DNA from: Septoria linicola
Taxonomy: Eukaryota; Ascomycota; Dothideomycetes; Mycosphaerellales; Mycosphaerellaceae
Direction of reading: 5' to 3'
Length of the DNA stretch: 64,000 bases
Assembly (NCBI GenBank): GCA_024114885.1
Contig: CP099430.1
Coordinates: forward strand, 62,001 to 126,000
Shown here: in pieces, positions 11,941 through 22,529 of the stretch
Numbering within the stretch: position 1 is the stretch's first letter
Layout: every line of letters begins with the position of its first letter
Made by a program: the position numbers and the translations under genes
The notes under the pieces: model-generated
What the model was told of the DNA's origin: nothing
What the model saw: only the letters and a program-made list of their open reading frames with translations
The model's database searches: none

Positions 11941-14900
11941 TCCTTCTAGCGTTCTTTAACGTCTAAACGCTCCTTAAGACTAGTACTTTCACCTTCTACC
12001 TTACCTATTCGAAGTCCTATATAAGAACTATCTAGATAAGAGTCTTTAAAGAAAAGATAAAAGATAGCTTCTTTAAGCTCTATATAAGATATAGCGCTTA
12101 CTCGTACTAATCGCGAAGGCTCTCTCGTTAGCTTCTAGCCTTTAAGTAGACCTCTTACTAGTATAACGAACCTTAGTAACGCTATTAACGCTATTCTATC
12201 GCTAGAAACGCTATAAGGATAAGAGGAAAGCTTCGACTTAGTACTTAAGTAGGTTAAAGAAGTAAACGACGTAATAAAGGTTAGCGTATTTAACTTCTTC
12301 GAACGCCTCTTAACTAAGATTTTACTAAAATACCTTAATATATAGAGTATAAAGCGCGATAATATAAAGAAAATACTCTAAGAAGGCTAGGACTTAGTAA
12401 AAGAGAGAAACCTAATTTAGTAGTAGCTCTATATAGAGTTTAGGTACGAGTAGAATTTCCTCTTCCTTAACTAAGTCTTATATAATAAAGAGATACTTAG
12501 GAACCTTCGTTAATAGATAAATAAGTATAAAGGCGTCTTTAAAGAAAGTAAGCCTAAGGACTAGGCTTTCTTAGCGTAGTAAAAGTAAGATCGCTTCTAT
12601 TAATAGGTAGCGAATATACTCTCTTATAGCTAGTATTCTTAGTTATAGAGAAGTAAGAAGACTCCTAGTTTATAAAGCCTAGATCTTATTAATACAAACT
12701 TAGATAGAAGACGCTACTAGTATAAGTTTAAGAAGAAGCTCTCGTAGGTCGACGTGTTTAGCTATAAGATATATAAGATACGTCTAGAGGTAAGCTATAA
12801 GCTTAATTAGTATAGATTTACTATTAAGCTTACTAAGAGAGAACGTAAAGAAGAGATCTTCGAAGAACCGACCTACGTATTCCTAGTAGTAGAGAAGTAG
12901 CTCTTAATATCCTATAGCCTATTATCTCTTTCTAGAAACCTAAGATCTAATAGATATCTCTCTTCCTCTACGCCTAAGAGCCTATCCTTATCTAGTTCTA
13001 CTCTAAACTATAGTCGAGAGGAAGAAAGTAACTTACTTACGACTCTAGAGCTTTACCTTAGAGATTCTATATCGCCTAGTACTATATAGAGGCTAAAAGC
13101 TTAGTTAGAGAAGTAAACGCTAAGCTTAGTAAAGAAGCCTATATCTAAATCGATATAGGCTCTTTATAAAAGTAGAAGGATTACTAGACTTCGCGCTAGA
13201 GAAACTATTATTACCTCGATCGAGACTTTCTCTACGCTAAGCGCTTCGAGTAATAGCGATCCTATATAAGACTAAGGATTACCTATAATAGAACCGCTAC
13301 TAGGTCCGTAGCGTCTATTACTAATTATTAGAGAAGATAATAGTAGAATTAAGCTAGAGAGTAACTTAGAGCTTAATCTACGCTACTAGGCTTATATAAA
13401 GAATAGTATTATATCTAAAGTCTACTACTATATAATCGTTAGTAGTACTTATAAAGAGGTCGATAATATCTAGGAGAAGAAGAAGGTAGCTAAGAGCTAC
13501 GCTTTAATTAATATCTCTCTATACCTTAGCTACCTTCTTTATAAAGAATATACGACTAAGATAGATAATACTATAGGTTTAAAGCTACTAAGAACGACTA
13601 AAGTAACGTATACGCTCTACTAGCGTATTATTTAGATAGGTAGTATAGCTGATCTCTAAGCCCTTATCGCCTAGAATACTTAAAATTAGATATAGTTTAA
13701 GCTAGAAGCGAATACTTTCTTCTCTAAGTCTATAGGACGTACTCGTTATAGTAAGAAGGATACTAATACCTAGGAGCTAGAGGATAATATAAACGCTCTA
13801 ATATATAGGATAGATAAAAGCTATCTTAGTCCCTTTTAGTTCTCTATAACTAAAGTAGACTTAAAGGTTACTTCTAACGTTCGTTAGAAGGCTTAGGAGC
13901 TCTTAGACTATAATAGTAATAAGAGTGCCTATTAAAAGTAGAGAGTATAGTAGATACTATATAATGTCTAGGAGGGTATAGCGTAGTAAAGAAGAATAGA
14001 GGATTAATCTTAAACTAACTTATATATATAGTATAGTAGTAATATACTAGGAACTAAATATAAAGTTAATTAAGTTAGTTATCTAAGAAGAGAAGAAAGA
14101 GAAGCAAGATATACCTCTTACTAAGCCTCTAGTAGATACCTTAGGTATCTAGAACTATACCTAAAGGTCTATATCTAGACTAACTATCTAGGATATACTC
14201 TTAATAGTACCTAGACTAATTATAGCTTCCTCTTTTATTCTTCTTCTACTAGAGGCCTATTTTAGATTCTAGACTTCTTACTTAAAGCTATATAGTAGGA
14301 GTTCGTACTATATCGATAGTATAATACGGCTATTAGTTAGTATAGTTAGTCTTATAGTATATAGTACTCGCTATCCTAATAGCTTCTTCGCTAGTATCTT
14401 CTACTATAGCTATATTAGCTAGTTACTACTCCGTATACGACTATTAAATACGTAGCCTACCTATCTACTACCTTTTATATCTTCGACGATAAGGCTAGTT
14501 CTAACTACTCTAATAGCTTCTAATATATCGCCTTAAATAAGAATATATTACTTAAGAAAAAGAGCCTTAATTAGGTTTAATTTACGATCTCTCTAGACGA
14601 TACTAGCGATAGAGGACGACTTCTACTAACCTCTAATACGACTAGTAACAGGTTCTTTAACCCTAAGGAGGCGAAGCTACTAGCGAGGCGTATTATCTCT
14701 AATAAGTAAAGCTATAGTATAGACTTCGTTAAGACTATAGCTCTAGTAATTACTAACGATATAAAGGCTAATATTAAGCTTAGTTAGAAGAATCCTTACG
14801 CTAATACGAGCTCGCTAGTTATAATATACCTCTATATCCCTTAGTAGTATAGTCGCGTAAGTAAGAAGTATCGTATAATTCTAATAGTATTCCTAGCCTA

Positions 14901-15400
14901 CCTTAAAAGTTATATATTAGATAAGCTACCTAATAGTAATTATATTAACGTTCCTATAGTCTATAGCGTATATCTCTATTATAAGTAGATACTCTTTATA
15001 GCTTTAGGTACTATATACTCTATACGAGCGATAAAACCTTTTACTACTAAGGTACTACTAACTAGCCTAGGCTCGATTTCTAATACCTTAGTAGGCCGAG
15101 TTCTATAAGTAGATTAGGTAGTAAGTATAGAAATAAAGAAGATTTTTAGTATAAGTAAGAAGGAGTTTAAGGTCTATATAGCTAAATAGTAGACTATAGC
15201 TAAAGCTTAATTCGCTACTACCTCTACTAAAGTTATAGATATTAAGAAGTATTTAATTTAGTAAAGCTAGCTTTATAAGTATAGGTAGTAACTTAGAAGT
15301 ATTAGTATCGAAGAAAAAAGAGGCTATTCCTAAGAAGATCTCTAAGAATATAGTAGAAGAGTAATATCTAGCGAATAATAACTAGATCTAAGAAGATATA
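11940..15400 (+). pseudogene. Extra 3' reading frame of gypsy E, unidentified product
   Basis: This lies downstream of pol on the same strand and is shared with copy B (50600-53960, minus). Ignoring RIP-type stops, a long frame runs from about 12000 to 13925. It is rich in Lys, Arg, Ser and Leu with a basic stretch ('TKRERKEEIFEEPTY' near 12830-12870), then Ser/Thr/Pro-rich sequence. After the solo LTR it resumes, with one frame change, to about 15400. With stops reverted it could encode 900-1100 residues. I recognise no domain, signal peptide or obvious membrane segment. It could be an env-position accessory protein or a captured host gene. Confidence 0.55.
13930..14206 (-). repeat. Solo copia LTR inserted in the 3' frame of E copy A
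   Basis: Complete 277-bp LTR of the same family as copia A and B, with no internal sequence. It is flanked by GTGCC (13925-13929) and GTACC (14207-14211), a 5-bp target duplication differing by one RIP-type transition. E copy B has the empty site with a single GTACC (minus strand, 51806-51810), which proves the insertion. LTR-LTR recombination removed the element body. Confidence 0.95.
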
Positions 15401-15552
15401 TTTAGTAGTTATCGTTAATAAAGGTAACTATTTTCTAGGCCTCTAATTGAAAGTTTAATAGGTTTTAATACGAAAACTAGCTAGTTTTAAATAATTCTAG
15501 GAAGGTTCTATAGATAGTTAGGTATCTAGTTCGATACTAAGAAAGAGAGGAT

Positions 15553-15740
15553 TAGTAAGGTAAAGGCCTATAAGGTAGTAGTTCGTTTCTAAGATAGTAA
15601 TATTTACTCTACTTAATTAATTTAATATCCTATAGTACTAGTCTAAGCTCTTAGTCCTAGGACTACTAGTTTAAGCTTATTACTACTATTTAATAAACGT
15701 ATTATAAGACTATTACTATCTAAACAGATCTTATTCTATA
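15553..15740 (+). repeat. Partial 3' LTR of E copy A
   Basis: This follows a polypurine tract (AGAAAGAGAGGA, about 15540-15552), as expected for a 3' LTR start. It matches the 280-bp LTR of copy B but has an internal deletion of about 39 bp. It stops where the F LTR begins. The last about 50 bp of the LTR are not clearly found on the far side of F; only about 8 bp (ATAGCTAC) resembles it. Confidence 0.8.
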
Positions 15741-15909
15741 TAAGAGCTAGATAAGGTTAAAGGTTAGACCTACCTTAGGCTCGTAGGCTTAGCGTATAGT
15801 ATAATTATAGTATACGTATATATTTAAAAGGAGGTAAGAATTAGTCTTATAATATTCTAATAGTCTTATTAGAAAAGCGCTCTATATATTACTATATATT
15901 TCTTTTATA
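15741..15909 (+). repeat. F 5' LTR (169 bp)
   Basis: Starts TAAGAGCTAG and ends CTTTTATA. It is a near-identical direct repeat of 22225-22394, differing mostly by transitions. No clear primer-binding site was identified just inside. Confidence 0.85.
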
Positions 15910-15989
15910 ATTCTAATTCTTCTCTTTTTAAGAGTAGTAATCTATAGAGGCCTATAGCTCTCTAACGTAATATAGGTACGGCGCTACTA

Positions 15990-17060
15990 GAGCTCGTAAT
16001 AGACGAAGTAGATAATTAAGATAATCTTATAGAAACTAATAAGGTTTAGGAGTAGAAGTCTATTAGTATAACTAAAGATAGTATATACGTAGAGCGTATA
16101 TAGCTTAAAGCTAAGAACTAGGAACTACGTCGTCGCTTAGAGATACGCGCTCTATAATAAGAGAATAATTAGCTCCTTATAGAGTTAGAATCTCTATCCT
16201 TAGCTACCTCTAGTACTCTTACTATTAGCGATCTTAAAGACGACGCTAGCGCTAGTATTATAGGTAGCGTCCTTTATAATAGCGCGTCGTATACGCGATA
16301 TAAAGGCTCTAAAGTTAAGGAACCTTATATCTTCTAGAGCGAGATAGTCTAAGAGGCGAGAGAGTTTATTTATAGTCTTAAAGTAATCTTCCTTAATAGC
16401 CTATAAGAGTTTATTATAGAAGATTCGAAGGTCCTATATAGTAATATATAGCTTGTAGGCGAGGCGTAAGAGACCTAGTATAACGAATACTCTAAGGTAA
16501 TACCTCTAGACTATACTTAGACTAAGTTTAAGCGCTTTATCTATAACCTTATTAGAGATTAGGCGAATTATACGATCCTTATAATAGTCGAGTATAAGAA
16601 GGCCTAATAGGGTAAAAGCTAAGAGGTACGCTAGTTCGCTATATAACTAGGCTACTTAGAGTCTTAACTAGGCGACTATAGCGAAGCGTAGCTAGTACGC
16701 TAGCTTCTTATAAAGTTAAAGCTATTACTTTAATAAGAGATTATAAAGAATTATACTATATCTAATAAGCGCGCTAATTTAGTTTTATTAGTAAGGCGCC
16801 TAGAGTAAGCCGATAGAGTAATTCCTATATAGTATAACTAGAGTAGAAGCTAGGTATATAGAGACTACGAGCGCGATATATACTCGAAGCGTAAGCGTAT
16901 AGAGAGCGATACTTCTACGTATAGGTACGACGATAGTCTAGGAGGGAATAGTATACGTCGCTCTAGCGACAAAGGTTCTACTCGCTCTATTATAGGCTAT
17001 AAGTATTTAGAATACTATAGCTATAAGTAGAAGAGGTATATTAGTACTAATTCTATCTAC
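15990..17060 (+). pseudogene. F gag with CCHC zinc knuckle, RIP-degraded
   Basis: Starting near 15990 a frame broken only by TAG/TAA encodes an acidic, coiled-coil-like N-terminus, then a capsid-like section (about 16300-16780: 'EPYIF.SEIV.EAREFIYSL'). The knuckle at 17013-17054 reads Y-x2-Y-x4-Y-x4-S where C, C, H and C are expected. The first three are explained by TGY or CAY turned to TAY; the last (TCT) is not a RIP change. Gag would form the particle and bind RNA. Confidence 0.8.
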
Positions 17061-17099
17061 TCTAACTAAAGCGCTCGAGACGATAGTAAGAAGCTATTA

Positions 17100-20000
17100 G
17101 TACGTAAGGTTACTATAGAGACGCTAAAAAAAGAGAAGGTGTTAGAGAAAGACTACGATCTCTAGACACTAAACTTAGTAGCGATATATACCTCTCTATA
17201 TAAGTCGTAAATATAACTTACCTAGAAGGTATAGTCGAGGCGTAGGATAGGCTTAAGCTAGCCTAATTCCTTCTTAACGATACTACTAACATTAACGTAG
17301 TATTAAGATCCTTTGTCTTATAATATAGTATTATAGTTCGAACTAATACTACCTTACTCCTAGCTATCTTATTTACTAGAAGATTAGAGTATTATTATAG
17401 CGTATACTATATACGCGTATAGCTCGTAGACTCTATAGAAGTAGAGCGTATAGTATATATAATCTTTTATATCTACGATATACTAACCTCTAATATAATC
17501 TTAGGTCGGCTATAGAGGCGCGCTTATTATATACGAGTCGATAGTAGCTTAGATAAGTAGACCTATAGCGATATTTTTAAAAACGTTAAGGTTAGAGAAG
17601 CCTATAAGTTTCTTAAGGACTTGAAGTATATACTAACTATATATATAGTAGTAATAAGTAAGATAGGCGAAGAGGTTAACTCTCTTCCTTCTAAGTCCTA
17701 ATAGTTCTCTAATATTCTAAACTCGATAGAAGAGATAAGAAGTAAGATAGTAGATAGCGTAGAGTATACGATTAAACTACGCCTAGGCACTATTCTACTA
17801 TTTAGGCCGCTATATTACTAGTCGAGTAAGTAGTTAGAGGAATTAAAGAAATACCTTACTATAAGCCTTAAGTATAATTAGATCGAGCGTAGTATTAGCG
17901 AGGTAGGTACGCCTATCCTATTTATACTAAAGAAGGATAGTAAGCTAAGGCTATATATCGACTACTAAGAGTTAAACGAAATTACTATTAAGAATAGGTA
18001 CTTACTTCTCTTAATTAGCGAAACGCTAGATAGGCTTATAAGAGCTATATAGTTTACGACTCTTAACCTTATAGATACGTACTATCGGATTCGTATTAAG
18101 CCTAGCGACTACTAGAAGACTACGTTCTATACGCGCTATAGCTACTTTTAGTATAAAGTAATACTATTTAGCTTAATAAACGCTCTAGCTACGTTCTAGG
18201 CGTATATTTACTATACTCTAGTAGATTTAGTCGATACGTACTATATAGTATACCTTAATAATATTCTTATCTATAGTAAGAGCTACGTAGACTACGTACG
18301 CGACGTATACGACGTACTTACGCGTCTCTAGAAGTTTAGACTCTATACTTAAAGAGCGAAGTATAAATTCTAGTAGAAGAAAGTCGATTTTCTAGACTTT
18401 ATAGTAACTACTAGAGAGGTCGCGATAGACCTACGTAGGATAGACGTAATCGTAGCGTAGCTAACGCCTATAACGCTCGTAGAGGTTTAATCCTTTCTTA
18501 GATTCGCTAACTTCTACTAGTATTTTATTTTAAAATACTCTAGAGTAGTATCTCTACTTATAGCGTTATCTAAGAGCGCTATAGTAGGTAAGAAGCTAGG
18601 CCTACTTAAGTAGACTATATAAGAAGAGTAGGTATTTACTAAACTAAAAAAGCGTTTTTCTATAATACTACTACTAAGGTACTTTAACTATACGCTTAGG
18701 TTATAGGTTAAAAGCGACGCCTCTAATTTCGTAATTACTATAATCTTTAGCTAACTCTTTAGGTCTAAATAGTACTCTATTATATTTATATCTAGGAAGA
18801 TAATTACTATAGAATATAATTATAAGATTTACGATAAGGAGCTTCTTATAGTAGTTAAGGCTTTTAAAGCGTAGAGGCTATACCTCGAAGGCGCTCTATA
18901 TACGATCGATATACTAGTCGACTATACTAACCTTTATAGGTTTATAGGCGTAAAGAAGTTAACTAGTAGGTAAGCTTACTAGGCTATATTCCTAGCTCTA
19001 TTCGACTTCGTTATAATATACTAGGTAGGTAAGCGAAACCTAGCTAATACGCTATTAAGGCGTAGCGATTATACTAAGAAGGTAGTAGAGGTAACTAACC
19101 TTCTACCTACTCTATAGACTAAGTTAAAGCTATAGGATAATTAGAGTATAAGAGACGTAGATAGGCCGCTCGTAGCTCGTATCTATATAATTTATAAAGA
19201 ATAGTATTCTTCGATAGAGAGAAATACTAACTCTAACCTATAGTAGTAGTTTTTAACGCCTATACGAGTAGTAGGTATAATTACTAAGAGCGAAGAGCTA
19301 TATATAAATATTTTAGACTTGATCTTTAGATATACTCGCGCGCTAGTATAAGCTAAGCTAAGTATAAGCGTAGTATATTTATAAGCGATAAGTAATAGCG
19401 GCCGATTTAAGTAATATACTATAAGAGAGAGAAACCTCTAGGTATACGATTCGCTATATATATCTAAAAACTACGCCTTATAGACGTAGGTAATTTATAT
19501 ATATTACGATAATACTCTTATAGGCTATTTTAGTAAAGATAAGACTATCTCGCTAGTACGAAGGAAGTACTAGTAGCTAGAGATAACTAAGAATATTATA
19601 TAATATATAGAATCCTATAGGAGTTACTAGAAGGTAGAAGTACGTCGCTATCGACTATATAGCGAGCTAACTACGCTACCTATACTAGATTATCTATTCT
19701 AAGAATTAACTTAAGATTTTATTATAGACCTTCTACTAAGTAAGCGAGGAGTATATATATACGATACGATTCTAGTTATTATCGACCGATATATAAAGAT
19801 AGTTATCTTCGTACTAACGATAAAGAAGTATACTAGTAGTAACCTTATAAGAGTCTTAATATTAGAGGTAATTAGGTATTATAGTATACCTATAGGTATT
19901 ATTAGCGATAGAGAGTCTATATTTACGAGTAAGTTCTAGTCTAACTTCTACTATAAAGTATATATAAAACGTAAGCTAAGTATAGTATTCTATCTATAAA

Positions 20001-20820
20001 TAGATAGGTAAACTAAAAGAGCGAATTAGATACTTAAGACTTATCTACGTATCTACTACGTAGAGTAGTAAGATAACTAGGTAGACCTATTAGTATAAGC
20101 CGAGTTCGTATATAATAATAGTACGTATACGATACTAAAGGTATTACTATTTATAGCGCTATATAGGTTTAATCTAGAGCTAGTAACGAGTAGGTAAGAA
20201 GCTTAGAGCGCGCTTTCTAAAAAGGAGATACTAGCTACTAAGGAAGCTATAGAAAGATTAAAGAAGAACTATAAAACGCTAAGTAGACGCTAGCGAGAAG
20301 TAAGTAAGGCGTAGGCTAGGTACTTTAATAATAGATATTAGGCTAAGGAATATAAGGTCGGCGATATAGTCTTACTATCGACGAAGAAGCTATAGTTAGA
20401 GGTTCTTTTAAAGAAGTTAGTAGATAAGTTTACTAGGCCTTTTAAGGTAATTAATATAGTAGAGAAGTAGGCGTATCGCTTAGCCCTACTACTAGATACT
20501 CTTATCTATAACGTATTTTATATATTACTTCTAGAACCTTAGAAGAGTAGCGAGACGTATATAGAGAGTATACTACTCGTAGACTACTAGAGTAAATAGG
20601 AAGTTAAGAAGATCCTTAGAACTCGAGTAAGAAAGAGCGTACGCTAGTACTTAATCTACTAGTAGAGCTAGCCTAAAGAGTATAACTAGTAGGAACCTAA
20701 AGAATATATTAGTAGCTATATAGTACTAGATATATTTAAAGCGCTACGCGCGAGTAGGCGCGTAGTAAGATAGAAGCGCTAAGGTACTAATATAGCGATA
20801 CTAAGTACTAAGCGCTAAAC
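17100..20820 (+). pseudogene. F pol: protease, RT, RNase H, integrase, chromodomain
   Basis: RT is clear from about 17800: 'RLYIDY.ELNEITIKNRY', then 'YLNNILIYS' at 18251-18277 where YLDDILIYS is expected (both Asp to Asn). RNase H follows from about 18690. The integrase core has 'IIDRYIKI' near 19770 and 'IISDRESIFTSKF' near 19900, the first and second Asp of the D,D-35-E triad. 'VGDIVLLST' near 20355 is the usual C-terminal GPY-like approach. A chromodomain follows at about 20595-20735 ('EVKKILRTRVRKSVRQYLIY'). Chromodomains of this group can tether integration to H3K9-methylated chromatin. Stops are TAG/TAA at Gln and Trp. Confidence 0.9.
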
Positions 20821-20829
20821 CTATATATA

Positions 20830-21024
20830 GAGGTAAACTTTAAATTAAAGAGAGTAAGAAAATTACTAAGGTATTTAAGATATATTAAAGCGTAAACTAT
20901 ATTATTTCTATACGCCTACTAAGTAGGTCGTATAGTATCTATAAGTAAGAAGTAAGAATTTAACTATAGCCTATATAGGCGTAAGTAGAGTATAAGAGGC
21001 GTAGATAAGAAACGAGCGAAACGC
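20830..21024 (+). other. F 3' untranslated stretch
   Basis: Between the end of pol and the end of the antisense frame. AT-rich; nothing recognised. Confidence 0.4.
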
Positions 21025-21990
21025 TTAGGCGTTATCTATAGATAGTATAGTATCGGTATCGCTAGCGTTTCTACTAGCGACGCTATCCTTATTCTCGTCC
21101 TTATCCTCGTCTATCTTCTTAATAGATACTACGTCCTTAGAGAGCTTACTCTCTTCCTAGTTACTACTCTTAAAGTAGGCCGCCTCTATAATAGCGTCTA
21201 GAGCGTCGCTAGAGGTACCTACTATATAGTTAGTCTATAAAGAGTATTAGTATCGTAGAAAGATTATATAGAAAAAGTAGATATACCTTATACTATAGCT
21301 TAAATATAGCTAGTATAAAGTTAGACTAGCGCTAGGTCTCTACTAGACTAGCGATAGATATCGTACTAGTCGCTAGTAGAGCGAGTACGCTCGCCTTACG
21401 TAGCGTATCCTAGCTACTAACTACTTTACTCTTATTACTAGTAAAGATCTTCTTAGAGGTCTTAATAGAGATATAGAGATTCTTTAGGCGACGCTTAGTC
21501 TACTTCTTATATATACTCTCTAGGAGGGTCTCTAGCTACTAGCGATAGTATAGTATATAGCGTACCTACTACTTAAGGTTACTATTAGTAATACGCTCGT
21601 AGGTATAGTAGCTATACTTATAGCGCTAATACTTAATCTTCTAACTAGGCTTTATAACCTTATTATATAAAGGTTCGTCGTCTATATATAGTCTATTAGT
21701 AGGTAAAGTATAGTTAAAGAGCGTTCGAAGAGCTATACTCTTATAGCTATACTTAATATAGTAGAAGTAGATATCTATATCTCTATAGCCTCTAATATCG
21801 TCGATAGTATAGAGTAGGTAGTCTATAACTACGACTCTAGTACGTTTTAGTAGTATAGTACTTAGGTTAAGGTTATAGTTATAGTACGAGTCGACTATCT
21901 TTACTTAGATATAGAAAAATCGTATATAGAAAGAAAGTCTAAGAGAGAGTTAGAAGAGTTTTTAAAGAATATACTTAAGCCTAGTAACGT
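21025..21990 (-). pseudogene. Antisense reading frame at the 3' end of chromovirus F
   Basis: On the minus strand a frame is open from about 21900 down to 21640 without a stop ('VKIVDSYYNYNL', 'DDIRGYRDIDIYF', 'LFNYTLPTNRLYIDD'). It continues to about 21300 with only TAG interruptions. After a frame change between 21300 and 21180 (possible intron) it ends in an acidic tail, 'KKIDEDKDENKDSVASRN', with a TAA at 21025. The codon pattern differs from the plus strand, which has no long frame here. I recognise no family. Some plant and fungal gypsy elements carry antisense genes at this position; an alternative is a captured host fragment. Confidence 0.5.
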
Positions 21991-22224
21991 AGTCGCTATA
22001 GTTAGGAATATATTACTATATAAATATAAATATATATAGTAACTCTTTACTTCGTAGCGCGTATTTATATAATATACTAAAAGTTTATAGATATAACGCG
22101 TTAGAGACGCGATAGGCGTAGAATATATAAAGTATATTATAAAGACTAAATAGGTAGCCTAGAATATAACCTATTAAGTAAGAGTGTCGCTAAGGGAAGC
22201 TCTCTTAGAGAGAGAAGATAGTTA

Positions 22225-22394
22225 TAAGAGCTAGGTAAGGTTAAAGGTTAAGACCCGCCTTAGGCTCGTAGGCTTAGCGTATAGTATAATTATAGTATAT
22301 ATATATATCCGAAAGGAGGTAAGAATTAGTCTTACGATATCCTAATAGTCTTATTAGGAGAGCGCTCTATATATTACTATATACTCCTTTTATA
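22225..22394 (+). repeat. F 3' LTR (170 bp)
   Basis: Direct repeat of 15741-15909, preceded by a purine-rich tract (AGAGAGAGAAGATAG). It ends CTTTTATA at 22394 and runs straight into a second, partial LTR copy. Confidence 0.88.
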
Positions 22395-22520
22395 TAGGCT
22401 TAGCGTATAGTATAATTATAGTAGGCGTATATATCTAAAAAGAGATAAGAATTAGTCTTACGATATCCTAATAGTCTTATTAGAAGAGCGCTCTATATAT
22501 TACTATATACCTCTTTTATA
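22395..22520 (+). repeat. Tandem partial LTR of F (126 bp)
   Basis: Repeats the last about 126 bp of the LTR, beginning at GGCTTAGCG and ending CTCTTTTATA. It is a tandem duplication of the LTR 3' portion, from slippage or unequal exchange between LTRs. Confidence 0.85.
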
Positions 22521-22529
22521 GCTACGAAG

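Larger units (their letters stand above)
4733..15740 (+). mobile_element. Ty3/gypsy family E, copy A (5' part cut off by copia A)
   Basis: This stretch is collinear with the reverse complement of 50466 to about 61030, which is E copy B. It carries the rest of gag, pol (RT, RNase H, integrase), a spacer, an extra 3' reading frame and part of the 3' LTR. Its first about 2.3 kb (5' LTR and gag start) is not in the window because copia A is inserted at 4733. The 3' LTR stops at 15740 where element F begins. RIP is heavy, but CpG is kept. Confidence 0.9.
15741..22520 (+). mobile_element. Ty3/gypsy chromovirus F, full-length (about 6.8 kb)
   Basis: Short LTRs (169 and 170 bp) flank gag with a zinc knuckle and a pol in the order protease, RT, RNase H, integrase, chromodomain, which defines the chromovirus branch of gypsy. 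The right end has an extra partial LTR in tandem (22395-22520). A minus-strand reading frame lies between pol and the 3' LTR. It probably inserted in the 3' LTR of E copy A. RIP changed many Gln and Trp codons to TAG. Confidence 0.9.

Noticed and set aside
15741..15909. Exact target duplication for chromovirus F
   Set aside because: Left flank CTATA and right flank GCTAC do not match; the tandem partial LTR at the right end obscures the border, so no duplication is claimed.
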